A DNA stretch of 64,000 nucleotides from Triglochin maritima (GCA_963682175.1 OY821789.1:32618188-32682187), one strand, 5' to 3'; positions 1 through 11,934 are shown, counted from the first letter of the stretch. The notes: generated by a model not told the origin, from the letters alone. Program-made: numbers and translations.

Positions 1-56
1 TTCTCATTAAACTCTAGATATGGATTCAGTTTATGATTTTACCGATCGAATTGTAG

Positions 57-1063
57 ATATGGATGAACTACCCTTACATGGACCGGTACTTCGGCTCACC
101 TGCAAATTATGGATCTCAATCTGCGGTTAGTTACGCATCTTGATTGTTAAACTTGAATCCTATATTTCATGTCGAATATTGGCTTAGTATAGATTCCATG
201 GTTATTCAACGCATCGAAGAACTTTTCGCCATTTCTAGTGCTTCACATTACGCAACAATCTTTATATAACGACCAATCGTAACTAGACTTCTAACGCTGA
301 AATGCTTATATTTTAGATGAAGAACGTGAGGTTATTGCTCCCGGCGAATGCATCCCAAGCATCGGTCTTTGTGAACGCAAAACAATACCATGCCATCCTT
401 CGTCGTCGTCGGTATAGAGCAAAACTGGAGATGCAAAACAAGGTCATCAAACGTAGGAAGGTACATATATTATATATTTCATTTCACTCTCTCTACATCT
501 ATCTATTCATGACCAGTTGGAGTTATCCCAACTGGGGATAACCAAAGGGTCGAGCTCCAACGAAGCAGATCGCATCCTGAGGTTTACTTGAAGTTTGATG
601 GGCTAAATTTCGCTTTGTCTATATTTTGTACTACATACATATAGTTTTTGTGTATACTGAAAACACATAAACTTCCTTGCAGCCATATCTTCATGAATCT
701 CGCCATCTTCATGCGAAGCGAAGAGCAAGAGGAAGTGGTGGGCGATTCCTGAACACAAAGAAGCTTGCAACCAAATTGGTGGATGAGGCCAATGAGGATG
801 TGTTAGCCGATGCTATCGCACCGTTTGGTCACCTTCAACTTTTTCAGTGTGGTGATGGTGAGAAGGCCTTTGACAAAGTTGATAGATCTGTGTCGCTAAC
901 ATACGAGGGGACGACGACAATGTACACTCGTGCAGATGTAGAGCTTATGTTCTTTGAGCAACTCCGTCCCTCGGCCTTTCACCCACTCGATGAGACTAGT
1001 TACATTGGCACCACCAAATGGGGTACCGCAGCAGACGGCTGCTGTGACCTCCTCAAAGTTTGA
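57..1063 (+). CDS. NF-YA (CBF-B/HAP2) transcription factor subunit, 5' partial
   Basis: NF-YA joins the NF-YB/NF-YC histone-fold dimer and supplies the CCAAT-box contact in the nucleus. Three exons are visible, all in phase 0: 57-125 (codons reading YPYMDRYFGSPANYGSQ, as in the region upstream of the NF-YA core), 317-460 and 683-1063 (stop TGA). Exon 2 carries the subunit-interaction helix (FVNAKQYHAILRRRRYRAK) and exon 3 the DNA-binding part (PYLHESRHLHAKRRARG, then GGRFLNTKK). Splice signals are GT at 126, AG at 315-316, GT at 461 and AG at 681-682. An in-frame stop at 54-56 directly before exon 57 fits a TAG acceptor, so further 5' exons should lie left of the window. The roughly 100-residue C-terminal tail is not recognisable. 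Domain assignment is firm; the first exon's acceptor is inferred. Confidence 0.9.
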
Positions 1064-1950
1064 ATGGGGAGGTCACTTCACTACGACCAAATGCTTCAGA
1101 TGGTTGAGGGTCTGTCCCTCCCGGGAACGTTTGCTCGTCAGAGGCAATTCATCCTTGGCTTTTCACGTCCCTCAACGGACTTCCGACTTCGCTCGACACC
1201 TTGATATCGGCTAATCTTGGTAGGTGGCACTCGAAGGTTTTCAATGTGACGTGATGTTAACAAAAATATCGATGATGGAACTTTGTTATCGTTTGTTCTG
1301 CTTGCTACAATGCATGCCGTGGTTTCAGAATAAAAACACTTGTGCGAGGTCGCGACCGACGAAGGACCTGCACAAGCCAGTGTGCTTACTCTACGTAAGA
1401 GTATATAGCTTATGGGATGTGGGTTTTGAGTGCTACATAACCTACATAACTCAGAAGCTTTGTGAATGTTTATGCAAGTTAATACAAACTTCGTAAAACT
1501 CATGCTTGTATGTGTTGTAACACCCTTATTATCTTGATGTTGCATACTTGTCTTGCTTGTTGTTGCATAAGCTGTTTTTGTACGCATGCCTATTCGCAGC
1601 TTTCCAACTGTTTTTTTTTCCTTCCTCCGTTGCCCTTAGAACCATAAAAGAACGGGGGAAAGTCTCTCTTTTTTGATTGCCCAATATATGATACAGATAA
1701 GTAAAATGCAATGTCATTCACCAAATGTATCTGAATTGTGTAAACTTTATGAATTGATTATAAAATTATAGTTACAAAAGATGCAACTATAGTCATAGGC
1801 CTATACATCGATACCTCCATTCTGTTTACCGAAAAAGAGGTTGCAACCAAAGTTTCTCGAAAACGGTAACCTTGTAAATTACTTGTTGACACACAACATT
1901 CCTTTGGGATACTTGAACGGTAAGCCGAAAGAAGATAGGGAAGGAATAAA
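1064..1950. other. Convergent 3' region between NF-YA and OEP36-like genes
   Basis: No supportable gene is visible. The stretch should hold the 3' UTR of the NF-YA gene on the left and of the OEP36-like gene on the right, since the two genes point at each other. Short open frames here have no recognisable domain. Confidence 0.6.
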
Positions 1951-4900
1951 CTAGTTAGTCCGGGATGTGCTACTTGAAATGCCGAAGTACATGGTCCTCC
2001 GCCCCAGGTGGTTCCTTGCAAAATCTAACTGAAGTTGCCCGAGCTGAGAATTGAAGCGCAGGCCATATCCAAAACCAAGGCCACACCCTGGTTTTCCATG
2101 TCTTATAGCTGGATTACCTGCAGTTGCAATGCAAATCAATTCTCAACGATGTATGATTGAATGAATCAATACACGAAGAATTTAAATTCATTTCAAAAGT
2201 GATGGCTTGCTTAAGAAGCTCATGCTTAAGAGAAAGATAGGGTGTCGTTAAGGTTAGTTCACTACAATTAACAATGTTTCTTTCTTATTCAGCCTGCAGT
2301 TTCTCAACATCGTTCTAATGGTGAACATAAATAATTAGTTTTTAGCGAAACTTCCAACCTACTGAAATCTCAATGGACATTGGGAAAAAATTAGGAGATA
2401 AATACAGAATATTACAATAACAAGTCAACCAAAGTGATTACAAACCCTTGGGGGAGCCAACCTCTATAACTTTAGAGGACATGGTCACAAGGTGTGCATG
2501 GAGAGGGTTGCACAAGAAAAAACCTGCTGCTAGCAACTGCTCAAATGATGTAAAGGTTCTTTGAAATACTTTAATTCATGGAATAATTGGGGTCTAGTTG
2601 GGAATGAATCTTAAGAAGTGGGTCATAATTAGAAACAACAATTTTTGACATGAGAAATTGTTGTGTTTGAGTTTTTTTTTTGTAATTCCTAATTTTGAAG
2701 TCGCCAAAAAAAAATCCAAAATTGTAGTTGGGCCATTTTTGCATACAATTTATTTACATAAATTACGTGATAGAGAGACATAATAAAAGTTCATGCCCTC
2801 AGGTGCAATGGTACACAAGTATATGAGAAGTGCACGACTAAAATAAAGTAAATAATTAGTCATATATATTTATATTCGGGGTTTTTGCTTGTGTGCATCT
2901 CCAAAAGTCGTTTATTAGATTTTTGCACTCATGTATTTTTTTATTGCTCCAGAACGCTCACAAATTCAACTAATTGTTTGGGTGCACCTCCCTCAAACAA
3001 CGTTGACGGATTTCGTGACACTGTTAGTTACTCACGTTAATTTCGAATACAAACAGTCGACCGAAAACTAAATTGACTCCCAATTCGAGCAAACCGAGTC
3101 TAAATATGTTACTTGACACCTAATTAGATAACAATTAAATTCGAATCCAAACGGTCGACCGAAAACCAAATGGACTCACAATTCGAGCCGATCGAGTTTT
3201 CTAGATACTTTTGGATGTTAACTAGAACTCGAATTGATGTCTAATTAGGTGTCAAGTAACATATTTAGACTCGGTCGACTCGAATTGGGAGTCAATTTGG
3301 TTTTCGGTCGACCGCTTGGATTCAAACTTAACAGGAGCAGCTAACAGTGTCACGAAATCCGTTAACAGTGTTTGAGAGAGGTGCACCCAAGCAATTAGTT
3401 AGATTTGTGGGCGTTCTGGAGCAATAAAAAAATATACGAGTGCAAAGGTCTAATAAACGACTTTTGGAGGTGCGCCCAAGCAAAAATTTCAATATTCTAT
3501 TATTACTAACTGGATGTGCCTAAAACTTGTACATAACACGAATGACATTATTCTATGTCTAGCCGTAGTTTAGACATGGTAGTTCGTGTTGGAGCACATC
3601 ACAAAATATTATACATAAAGAGATCATACAGAAAGAAGACACACTACCAAAGTATATAATAAACAAGGAATTTCAGAGAAGAAATTAGAATACAATCTCC
3701 AATATAACATGTTCTACTTGAAATGTAGAAAATACCAGGTACAAGATGTGCAGAGCCCAAATCAGAACCATAATCCATGAAAACAGCACCTTCCAGTTCT
3801 CTCATCTTCGGAAAATTTGAAAGTTTTTCAGTTAGGATACTTCGGAAGAGAAAGTATTCACTTCATATGTTAGAGGTATCACATACAAATGCACAATATG
3901 CTTTGTAACCACATTAATTTCGTAGATCATATGCTTGGGGAAATTTCTAAAAGAAAACATAACTTTTTTTGACAAGTTTGTTATTCAGTATGGTTAATCA
4001 AAGTGCTGAAACAAAATGAATAGTTAAAGTAATATCAATAGATATCATTTTTTTATCGGAATATCAATAGATATCATCATTACAATATAGAAAAATGGCA
4101 TGCATAGTTGGTGAATAACAAACAAAGCTTTCAGTTGGTTATGTTCCTGTTAAATCTATAACTCGTCAAGGCTCCAGTTCGGTACATACCACATGCAATT
4201 TATTGCAATCATTGTATTTTGTAAGCAACAAAAGAAAGTAGTAACCTCATAATCAAGTCAAGCATGATCTTCTCTCAATTCCTTACCTATGTCAAAGTGG
4301 TGCCACAAGTAACATGTTCATGGTCTCTAAACTACATTGGCACTGCAAACAATAGATGTAGACGAGACCAAAACAAACTGCAAAAGTTCATATAAGCATG
4401 ACGCTGCAAAGATAGACATATAAGACATCATTTTGTAATTCCTTAAACTCAATAGGATATAAAGTTTGGAACTAAAAAATAAAATTGGATAAATGTTTCA
4501 CACAACATCAACAAAATGAAAGTATGCAATGTAGGAATAATAGTCATATTTCTTGGGATGCTCAGCTTGACATCCTAATTTTACCTTTCTCATAAAAAAA
4601 CAAACAGAACCAGGAAGAACAAAAAAAGCAGGCTAGGAAACATTTACCAGAGGGAAAGTCAATTCACTGTTTGCTACAAGGCAAGATCTTCCAGAACCTA
4701 TGGCACCAACTCCATACCCTCTAACACTGCCAGGTCCACCTATAGCAAATGCCTGGTATGGTGCCATGTCTCCTACAATGGAACCTCCTGTCAGACTGTA
4801 AAAGCAGGCATTAACACCCTTTTTACATGCGTGTGGTAGATGAGGCTGGATAAAACAACAATGGCATTATACCTTGTAAGTAAAAATGCAGGCCCTAATT

Positions 4901-7422
4901 TAAATCCCCTTGCAATTTTGAATTTGAATTTGTTGAATACCAGCCATTTTGATAAAATTGTGGCTCCTTGCTCTATTTGAAAATTCACCTGAAAATCATG
5001 AGTTAGTTTATCAGAATGATAATGTTTATATTGATGCCTACATTACTTACCCTCGAGAAACTATGGTCATCGGCCGTGGCATACCTAGAGTTCTGTCTCA
5101 GAACTATCATGCTGTCATGGGCATTTCCACTGCAACATCACGATAGAAAACAAACAGTAATTACAATAGTAGATTTGAGAACAGGATACTGCTAATAAAT
5201 AAAGCGCATCAACCTGCAAGTGACAGGAAAACCTCCATGATCCCTAGTTATAGGTTGCCCTTCATCGTCGAGAGGGACTACATGCTGAAAGAATCAAAGA
5301 AACAGAAGAAACAATGTAGTATATGAAGTATTGTTTAAGTATTGTTTAACAAAGTATTGTTTAACAAAGGACAACATAAGCTTCGTTTACAGAAAAATGT
5401 GGCATTTGTTCTTTTGTTTCATGTTGCAACAAGCACCCACCTCAATATTGAAGCCAAGTGAGCTTCTCCAGTTGGAATTGACAGGTTCCTTGACTTCAAC
5501 ACCAGCGGCTACACGACAAAGATTGACACCTCCACTCCTAGTGGTGGTGAGATTTTCACTTGGTATACCATGGACTCCTAACTCCGGGCTAACAGAATAC
5601 TGCAAATTTCAATCATTCAAAGGCATGAGGAACCACATCTTAACCCAACTATATGTGCTTAAGATATTAATAAAAGGGTCATTAAATAAGGATCCTTAAT
5701 TTCATCAAATCCCCGTCAACCTTTATACTACTACAACTACAAATAACCAAGGATTTAGAGTCAGTCTCGAACACTAGTTGGTCCTAGGGTCCTCCTAGAC
5801 AACTAGCTGGCCGAGTAGTCGGACTAACTTCAAATCACTGCAAATAATTCTTTTCTTAAATAATCAAATTAGAAAAGCTCGACTTTGCCAGAGACCAACA
5901 ACATGAGAGAGAAAAGGAATATTGTTGCTGAAGTAAAAGGCAAAGCTCAAATGAATTTTAACAATCACATCATTATCCAAATCTTATGTGTTAAGGGTAT
6001 TAACAAAGGGTAATCAAATATCCATGTCCATACGTGATCGTGATGTCGAGCATGTATGTCCTCTTCCGGAATTGGTAATGGACCCACTAAGTTTAAGATG
6101 TTATTTTGCTATTCCAATACAACCTAGAGACACAAATGTATTCTCCCTTTACTTTTAGGGGAAAAAGGTCATCAAATAATGACCCCCCTAGTCCATTAAA
6201 TTCACAATTTCCACTCTCCAACCAACACAAGTAAAATTTATTCCCGTAAGGAAAGAGCAAAAAAGGATCATCAAACGTGCCTGAATGAATGATGACTTGT
6301 GGGGTAGTGATTGCGGCCTTGAAAGCGTCACGAAGACGTTGGATTCAAAAAGACCCTTATCCCAAACCGCATCCAACTTCTCGCCTCCCCCGAACAAATT
6401 TGGATGCTGCACACAAATCCTTCATTCAAACCAACACAATTCCAATCAGCAACACAAAACCCAAGAAACCAAATCCACTCAAACCCACAAAAACCAATCT
6501 CAAATTGTACCGGGTGATAATCTGCGAAAAGGGTCCATCCGAAATTCTGCAAATACCAACAAACATGACAAATTGTTAGGACAAGTTTTCCTTCAAGCGG
6601 AGTAGTTCCAGAACGTGACAAGATGAAACCCCGACTTTGGTAAACTTGATTTATTTTTGCTTGCTGAAATAAAAGTATTATACTGTTTATATAAGAACAT
6701 ATTTCTATAACATGGAAACAACTAGTAACAAAAATGACAAAATAAGAAGACTATCATATAAGGACATTTCTCTTTATGGATGCCAACATATTAATCTAAA
6801 TTAATAAAGCAATTAGAAAATAAACCAACTATCCGATGTAAGGCTATCAACTCTGCCTCAAGCTCAAAACTCGACTCGAGGTTGGCTCGAAAAAAGCTAG
6901 ACTCTGGTTTAACTTGAAAATAAATGTTCTTGATGAAAAATAAAAATATATTCCGACTTGCCGTAACCAGAAAAGCTGATGCTCAACTCGAGTTTTTTAT
7001 TGCTCAATTTATATTATTTTTCTGTATTTGGTAATAATATAGAATTATAGATTAATACTAGAGTCTCAACATTTTAGTTCGACTCGACTCATTTACACCC
7101 CTAATCCGATGATGCGTAGAGAATAATATTTGGCTTGATCGGATATTTTGCACGATCCGTTGGTTGAAAAGGAAAGAATTGTATCAAAAACAATACCCAT
7201 CACCGATTTTCGACCGATAGATATGGGAATTGGAAAATACCTGAGGTGGGAAGGGTAGAGGAGGGCGGAACAGAGCTTCTGGCTGAAATCCACGTTAAGG
7301 TCGATTTTCGCTGCGCAATGCGGTGCGAAACCCTAAACACAAATACTACTAAGAAATAGTTGGTGGGGGAAAGTGAGAAAGATCGAACCTTTTCCGGCGT
7401 GGACGCTGGTTTGAGCTCCCAT
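1951..7422 (-). CDS. OEP36-like plastid outer-envelope beta-barrel protein (Omp85 family without POTRA)
   Basis: Eleven exons on the minus strand: 7422-7389, 7310-7241, 6546-6511, 6419-6281, 5599-5441, 5284-5214, 5129-5051, 4988-4873, 4795-4648, 3805-3736 and 2117-1951. They sum to 1,089 nt, or 362 residues plus stop, with every phase consistent. The protein starts MGAQTSVHAGKAKIDLNVDF and contains HPNLFGGGEKLD, SPELGVHGIP, SGGVNL, GGSIVGDMAPYQAFAIGGPG, SVRGYGVGAIGSGRSCL and the C-terminal barrel signature GKPGCGLGFGYGLRF. These match my recollection of the Arabidopsis outer envelope protein 36 family: Omp85/Toc75-type C-terminal barrels that lack POTRA domains and sit in the chloroplast outer membrane. 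Their exact role is not settled. No transit peptide is apparent, as expected for outer-envelope barrels. The intron after 6281 has a GC donor. Introns 2 and 10 carry transposon-derived insertions. Exon boundaries of the two smallest exons and the 3805 acceptor are the least certain. Confidence 0.9.
2882..3486. mobile_element. Foldback / long inverted-repeat MITE in OEP36-like intron 10
   Basis: The left half (from TTTTTGCTTG at 2882) and the reverse complement of the right half (ending at 3486) align over roughly 270 bp per arm. Shared blocks include CCAAAAGTCGTTTATTAGA, TATTGCTCCAGAACGC, GGATTTCGTGACACTGTTAG and GTCTAAATATGTTACTTGAC. The element is therefore a near-complete palindrome of about 600 bp, typical of foldback elements or inverted-repeat MITEs, and could fold or be processed to siRNA if transcribed with the host intron. 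It codes for nothing. No convincing target-site duplication was found, so superfamily and exact ends are open. It contains GGTCGACCGAAAAC, also found in the gypsy LTR further along. Confidence 0.85.
6839..7103. mobile_element. hAT-type MITE in OEP36-like intron 2
   Basis: The 265-bp segment is flanked by an 8-bp direct duplication, ATCCGATG, at 6831-6838 and 7104-7111. Its ends resemble imperfect terminal inverted repeats (TAAGGCTATCAAC against TAGGGGTGTAAAT on the other strand). The interior is AT-rich with CTCGACTCGAG-type stretches near both ends. An 8-bp TSD is the hallmark of the hAT superfamily. It has no coding capacity. Confidence 0.75.
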
Positions 7423-7829
7423 CTTCTTCTCCGACTGTCTGGTTATGGATTTTAGGGATTTTTTTTTTTAGGGTTTTGGCGGAGAGAGAGAGAGATGCGT
7501 TGCTTGGAGTTGGCGAAAGAAGAACACTTGTTTGGTTTTATGCCTTCCTTCGCCTTCCACAAAAAAGAATTTCCTTAACCGTATATATGGTTTTGTTTTT
7601 GTTTCTTCCGTGAGATCAGACCGGATTGGATTTAATTACTGAATTGCTGAATAACATCGGAAAACTATTTAAATCGTCTATGCAAAATATTATTTTGCTC
7701 TCTTGTCCTTTCTACTTATATAATTCTTCATTTCACTCTCCTAACATCACTTTCTCTTCATATCACTCTCATATTCATCCAAAAGCATGTCTCGGAGGCC
7801 AGGAAAAGAGACAGCGGACGCCCCGGACT
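7423..7829. promoter_or_regulatory. Upstream region of the OEP36-like gene
   Basis: This stretch precedes the minus-strand start codon at 7422. It contains an (AG)n tract at about 7484-7494 (a CT-rich tract on the transcribed strand), common in plant 5' UTRs. No definite TATA box was identified and no gene is visible. Confidence 0.4.
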
Positions 7830-10050
7830 CCTCGAATCTGGTAAAATGCAACGTTTATTTTTATTTTTAAAAATAATTTTTTTGGTTCGGGTGTCCACGG
7901 GAGCTGCATGACCCAATTCGTTGACGAGTGTACCACATTGTCGTAATAGACGTTCTCATAAATAAGATGTGCATCTATCTCATTAGAAATTGCACGACGG
8001 ACGTACAACCAATTGTCTTAACCACCGTGAAAGACATCGGCAACACATCAAAATCCATCGTTGTCCTTAGCACGTACGTCATTCCACATCTCTAGAAATG
8101 GTAAAATGATTCCTGACAGTCTATCAACATATGTGAAGTTATCCACGTCAATCCGTCAGGACACTATAAGATGGAAAAATAGCAATTCAGTATATATATT
8201 AATAACAAAAAACAACTAAGTAATAACAAACATATCGTCGTACCAGATCCTGCCCCCGTGGTTACGGACGATCGAGACGAATTGGAAGACTGACCACGAC
8301 CCCTGCTCCCACTACTGAAAGACCGACCACCGCTCAGCATACTCAAAGGCACTCGAGTCCCGACATGTCGACTTCCCCCTTGGTCGACCTCATACCTTAG
8401 TATTTTCAGCGGGCTCTTGATAGTTCGATTGATCCGGGTGTAACTGTGTGTATAACATACGAGAGGCACTACGAATTACTGCAGGGTCGCTCCCCGAAAT
8501 CTCATCAACGAGCTTCCAACAATGCTCGACGTCTTGTGCTGACTGATCCACAAACTCTGACATCTGGACTCCTTCTTCAATGACAAGTGTTTTCCAGAAT
8601 GGATGAATCTGCTCTAAATAAATTTCATCACTTGACTCAATACAGTCATGCATGGTACAAGCACAAGGAATCTCATGTGATGTCAGAAAAGCACACCCTG
8701 CAACGATATTCAACTTGATTGCTTAAGTCTTGCATTCTCTTCAACTCCTGAATCAATAATGACAATCAGTGATGCGAAACTCGACCATTTATATGCTGAT
8801 ACAAAACACATATATAGTGTGTCAAATTTAGACGTCTCGACTCTTCAAGAAAGTTCTGAATATTCGTCAGGTGCATTTCAATAGCCGCGTTCACGCGGTC
8901 GAAAGAGAGTATCCAGAGTTGCAGTCGATGTAGTGATCCACTCTTTCAGAGCCGAATGAGAGTTTTCCACTCTACAATTCGTAGTGTTGCCGAAATGAAT
9001 GATTTTATTCGTCCAATTCAACACAAATTTTTCTTTGTGCACTAACCACGTGTCTTCCAGATACTCCGTGAGAACTGACCAATCCTGAAAAGTATCTTTC
9101 AGATTACAGACTGCTTTATCGTACTCGAATCCTGAAAACATGACTCTCCTCCAGTTTCCACGTCTCAAATTCTCTACAAACTGTTTGTTTTTTGCCGAAT
9201 ACGTGGTATGCGTGGTTGTACACGTCTTTGTTGATATGTCATGTGCAAAGTAAATGAGCAGACTCGGGAAAAATCTCTGTCACTGGTCACATCAGACCTA
9301 ACTCCCGGTCCGTTATTATTGCAGTCGGGCTGACAGTATCCAATAACAGATCTCGCAACTTCTCCAACACCAACCGGTAACTAGACTCGGTCTCATCCTT
9401 CATAATGACATAGCCGACGAGGAAGTTCATGCTTGTTGGAGTCACTTCAACCATCTCAAACAAAGACATCTTGTACTTGTTCGTCTTGTACGTCGAATCT
9501 ATGCAGATTACGAAATGGTATGTGCGCAACAACTGAACTGATGTCGGATGTGCCAAAAATGCGTAAGTGAGGACATTAGTTTCTTCATCTGCCATAATCC
9601 AGTGTAACTACTTATACTGCACTGCCTGATCCAGAAACTGCTGAGCGGGATTCCTATCTTCAGATTTTGTCATCCTCATGTACTATCTGAAGTTATAAAT
9701 GTGTCTCTGATTGGGATTATCCTCTTGGAATTTCTCATTTACTACAAACAAGATGTCAGTGGTTTCGCTTGTGCCTCAATAATATCACGGACAATTTTCT
9801 TGGCCCCAGAACTAAGACCGATGATCTGTCGGTGACCCTCTGGATAAACTGCAAGTCTGTGTTTGTGCTACCCATGAGTACTATTAGAAACAACGACTCA
9901 TCCATCACGATCCCGTCACTCGACTACCTTTACCAAAAAACGACAACCACAACCTTTTCTTTTCGTGTTCTTCCGTTGTGCAATATCCATATCACGAGAA
10001 CTCATTTCATTTCTGTGATGCATCTCAGATAACAATCTGTCTGATTATCT
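7830..10050 (-). pseudogene. Mutator-like transposase relic with FAR1-type, MULE, SWIM and OTU-like parts
   Basis: Broken minus-strand frames read in a sensible domain order. At about 10040-9770 there is a FAR1-like DNA-binding remnant (HGHKHRLAVYPEGHRQIIGL). At 9595-9287 is the first half of the MULE catalytic domain (VICIDSTYKTNKYKM and AIITDRELGLM, the likely first two acidic residues). At 9168-8878 is the second half, with TTNCRVENSHSALKEW holding the likely third (E). At about 8713-8600 is a SWIM-type zinc motif (PCACTMHDC). At about 8030-7840 is an OTU-protease-like remnant (ADVFHGG, then DNWLYVRRAI). MULEs carrying OTU or other peptidase domains are known in plants. Stops and frameshifts separate every block, so the element is dead. 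TIRs and TSDs were not found, so the outer limits are approximate. Confidence 0.75.
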
Positions 10051-10252
10051 GCTTTTGATTTGTAGGATGATATTACCAAAAAAAATATGGCTTCAATGAC
10101 AATTTGTTTCGTCCATTGCACGCTTTCTTGATTGTTGTAAATATTTATTTACTATCAAAAAGTTCACTATAATCTTCTCCATCACCACCGAAATCTTACA
10201 ACGGAACATGAAATAATTTAAAATAACACAAAAAATAAATTAAAAATTAAAA

Positions 10253-10442
10253 AAACGTCTGGCTGGGACACCCCCTACTAGGAGAGGGGTGTCTGGTTGG
10301 GACGCCCCATCCTTGGGCACGACGGCTTATAGAGGTGCATCGTCCAAGGATGGGGCGTCTGGCTAAGCCGCCCCACCAAGGAGGAGGCGTCCCAGCCAAA
10401 CGCCCCGCCCTTGGGGGAGGCAATCTAGCCAGACGTCCGAGA
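10253..10442. repeat. GC-rich hairpin cluster built on a GGGGCGTCTGGCT-like motif
   Basis: This stretch is GC-rich against AT-rich neighbours. A perfect 16-bp inverted repeat pairs GACGCCCCATCCTTGG at 10301-10316 with 10344-10359 across a 27-nt loop. A second hairpin pairs GACACCCC with GGGGTGTC inside 10267-10293. Variants of the same motif recur in both orientations up to 10440. Origin unknown; no protein is supported. Confidence 0.65.
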
Positions 10443-10650
10443 CAAAATAAAATTTCCCCGACACTTATCTCACCAGATCCAGGCGTTTCGTCAAACATTT
10501 TCTTGGTGTTGATACTGAGAATGTGCGGAAAACTCAAGCAAATACATTGTTTTAAGACATTAGACGAAATGAGTATTAAATGAATTCTGAAGGGGCAAAA
10601 TGGTAATTGTTGGGGCGATTTAAGTAGTTTTCCGACCACAAATAGTAGTT
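10426..10650. repeat. Direct repeat copy A (diverged duplicate of the BSL upstream region)
   Basis: This block aligns with 11935-12145 in the same orientation. Shared signatures in order are a CAGACGYCC-like start, a GGCGTTTCGTCAAACATTTT / GACGTTTTGTCAGACATTTT pair, GTATTAAATGRA, GCAAAATG-like, GGGGCGATTT / GGAGCGATTT, and a terminal ATAGTAGTT / ATAGTAATT. Copy A carries roughly 35 extra bp in the middle. The blocks are 1.5 kb apart. Confidence 0.65.
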
Positions 10651-10861
10651 CTCTTTAATTATGTGAGCTTTTTTTTGGAATAACAGGCGATTGTATAATT
10701 AAAAGATGGACATCTTTGGGTGTGTTTAGATAGTTTAAAGGAAAAAATTTCAAAAAAAATATTTAAATAAAAAATGTCAAAATAAACCTCATTTGAAAAT
10801 ATTTTTCACACTAGACATGCTGCCACCATGTGGTGACACATGACGACGGTGAGTTTGTTTT

Positions 10862-11305
10862 TTAGTGTATACAGAACTCGGCATCTCAGATGTCGAATTT
10901 TGTAGTGTGGAACTCGACGTTGGAACGATCGAGTTCTGCATAGGGAACACTTGCACTTTCTTGAATACCGCTGCCACGTTTTCTTTATAACTTCGCACTG
11001 GTATTGCCGAGTTCTCTTGCATTGAATTCGACAACACTAGTGTTGAGTTCTATTGGATTGAACTCCGCAACACTAGTGTCGAGTTCTCTTGGGATTGAAC
11101 GCGACAACACTAGTGTCGAGTTCTCTTGGGATTGAACGCGGCAACACTATTGTCGAGTTCAATTTTGTTTTTATTCATGCTAAAATCAGAGAGATCGTGC
11201 ATGGGGCGATTGTGAGAGCCATGTTTTTTAAAGTGAACACGACATCTAGGATGCCGAGTTCTAAAGGCAGAACTCGACGTTACGAACGTCGTGTTTTGTC
11301 AAGCT
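10862..11305. repeat. Repeat module: 37-bp tandem array between two 60-bp direct repeats
   Basis: Four to five units of 36-37 bp run from 11006 to about 11162. Unit starts are at 11006, 11042, 11078, 11115 and 11152, each reading about G(C/T)CGAGTTCTCTTGGGATTG and then an ACTAGT-containing tail. The array is bracketed by two related blocks of about 60 bp (10870-10930 and 11240-11300). Both contain a CGRCATCT block, a GAACTCGACGTT block and a nearby palindromic CGTT...AACG element. No coding capacity. Confidence 0.7.
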
Positions 11306-11934
11306 ATAAAAATAGCCTGACACCCCCTCCCCTCTCCTTCACGTCGAGTTCTCGCGATTTTGTGGTTAGGATTTCGATTTTTCTTCGTTTTCCATTGTGT
11401 TTTCCCTATTTTATGTATTAGGATAATATATATTGTTGTTTTAGGTATGATTGTAGTGTTTTTGGTTGTTTAGAAACTCGTTTAGATGCAAACCCGATTT
11501 TGATTTTGATTTTTTAGGCCAAACTTTTTTTTCTTGTTTCTTAGTAGATTATTGATTTCATTTATGTTGATTGTAAGTTTATAGTGGTAAACTGGTAATC
11601 TTAAAATTAGTGGGATTTAAGTTTGATTATTGTGATTGGAATTAAATTTATTGTTATTTGAGTTTGAATGTACGTGAGAATTTAAGTTTGATTTACATGT
11701 GTGTCTGAAACTATATCATTTAAAGTTTTGAAATACGTCGGTATTTAGATGTTCGGAATTTGAGAATGTTATTTGTAGTATTGTTAGTTCATTTTACGGT
11801 GCATGTTTAAAAAATTCGAATTTAAAAATATATGGGAGGTTATATCAATTTTTTTTTAAAAAATCTGACATTATTCATAATGTTGTATCTTGAAGTTGAT
11901 TCTGTTGGAGTGATTGCTCGGCGTTTACAGTTAT

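Noticed and set aside
11006..11162. Regularly spaced 37-bp repeats considered as a CRISPR-like array
   Set aside because: Units are contiguous without unique spacers, and the window is a plant nuclear genome.
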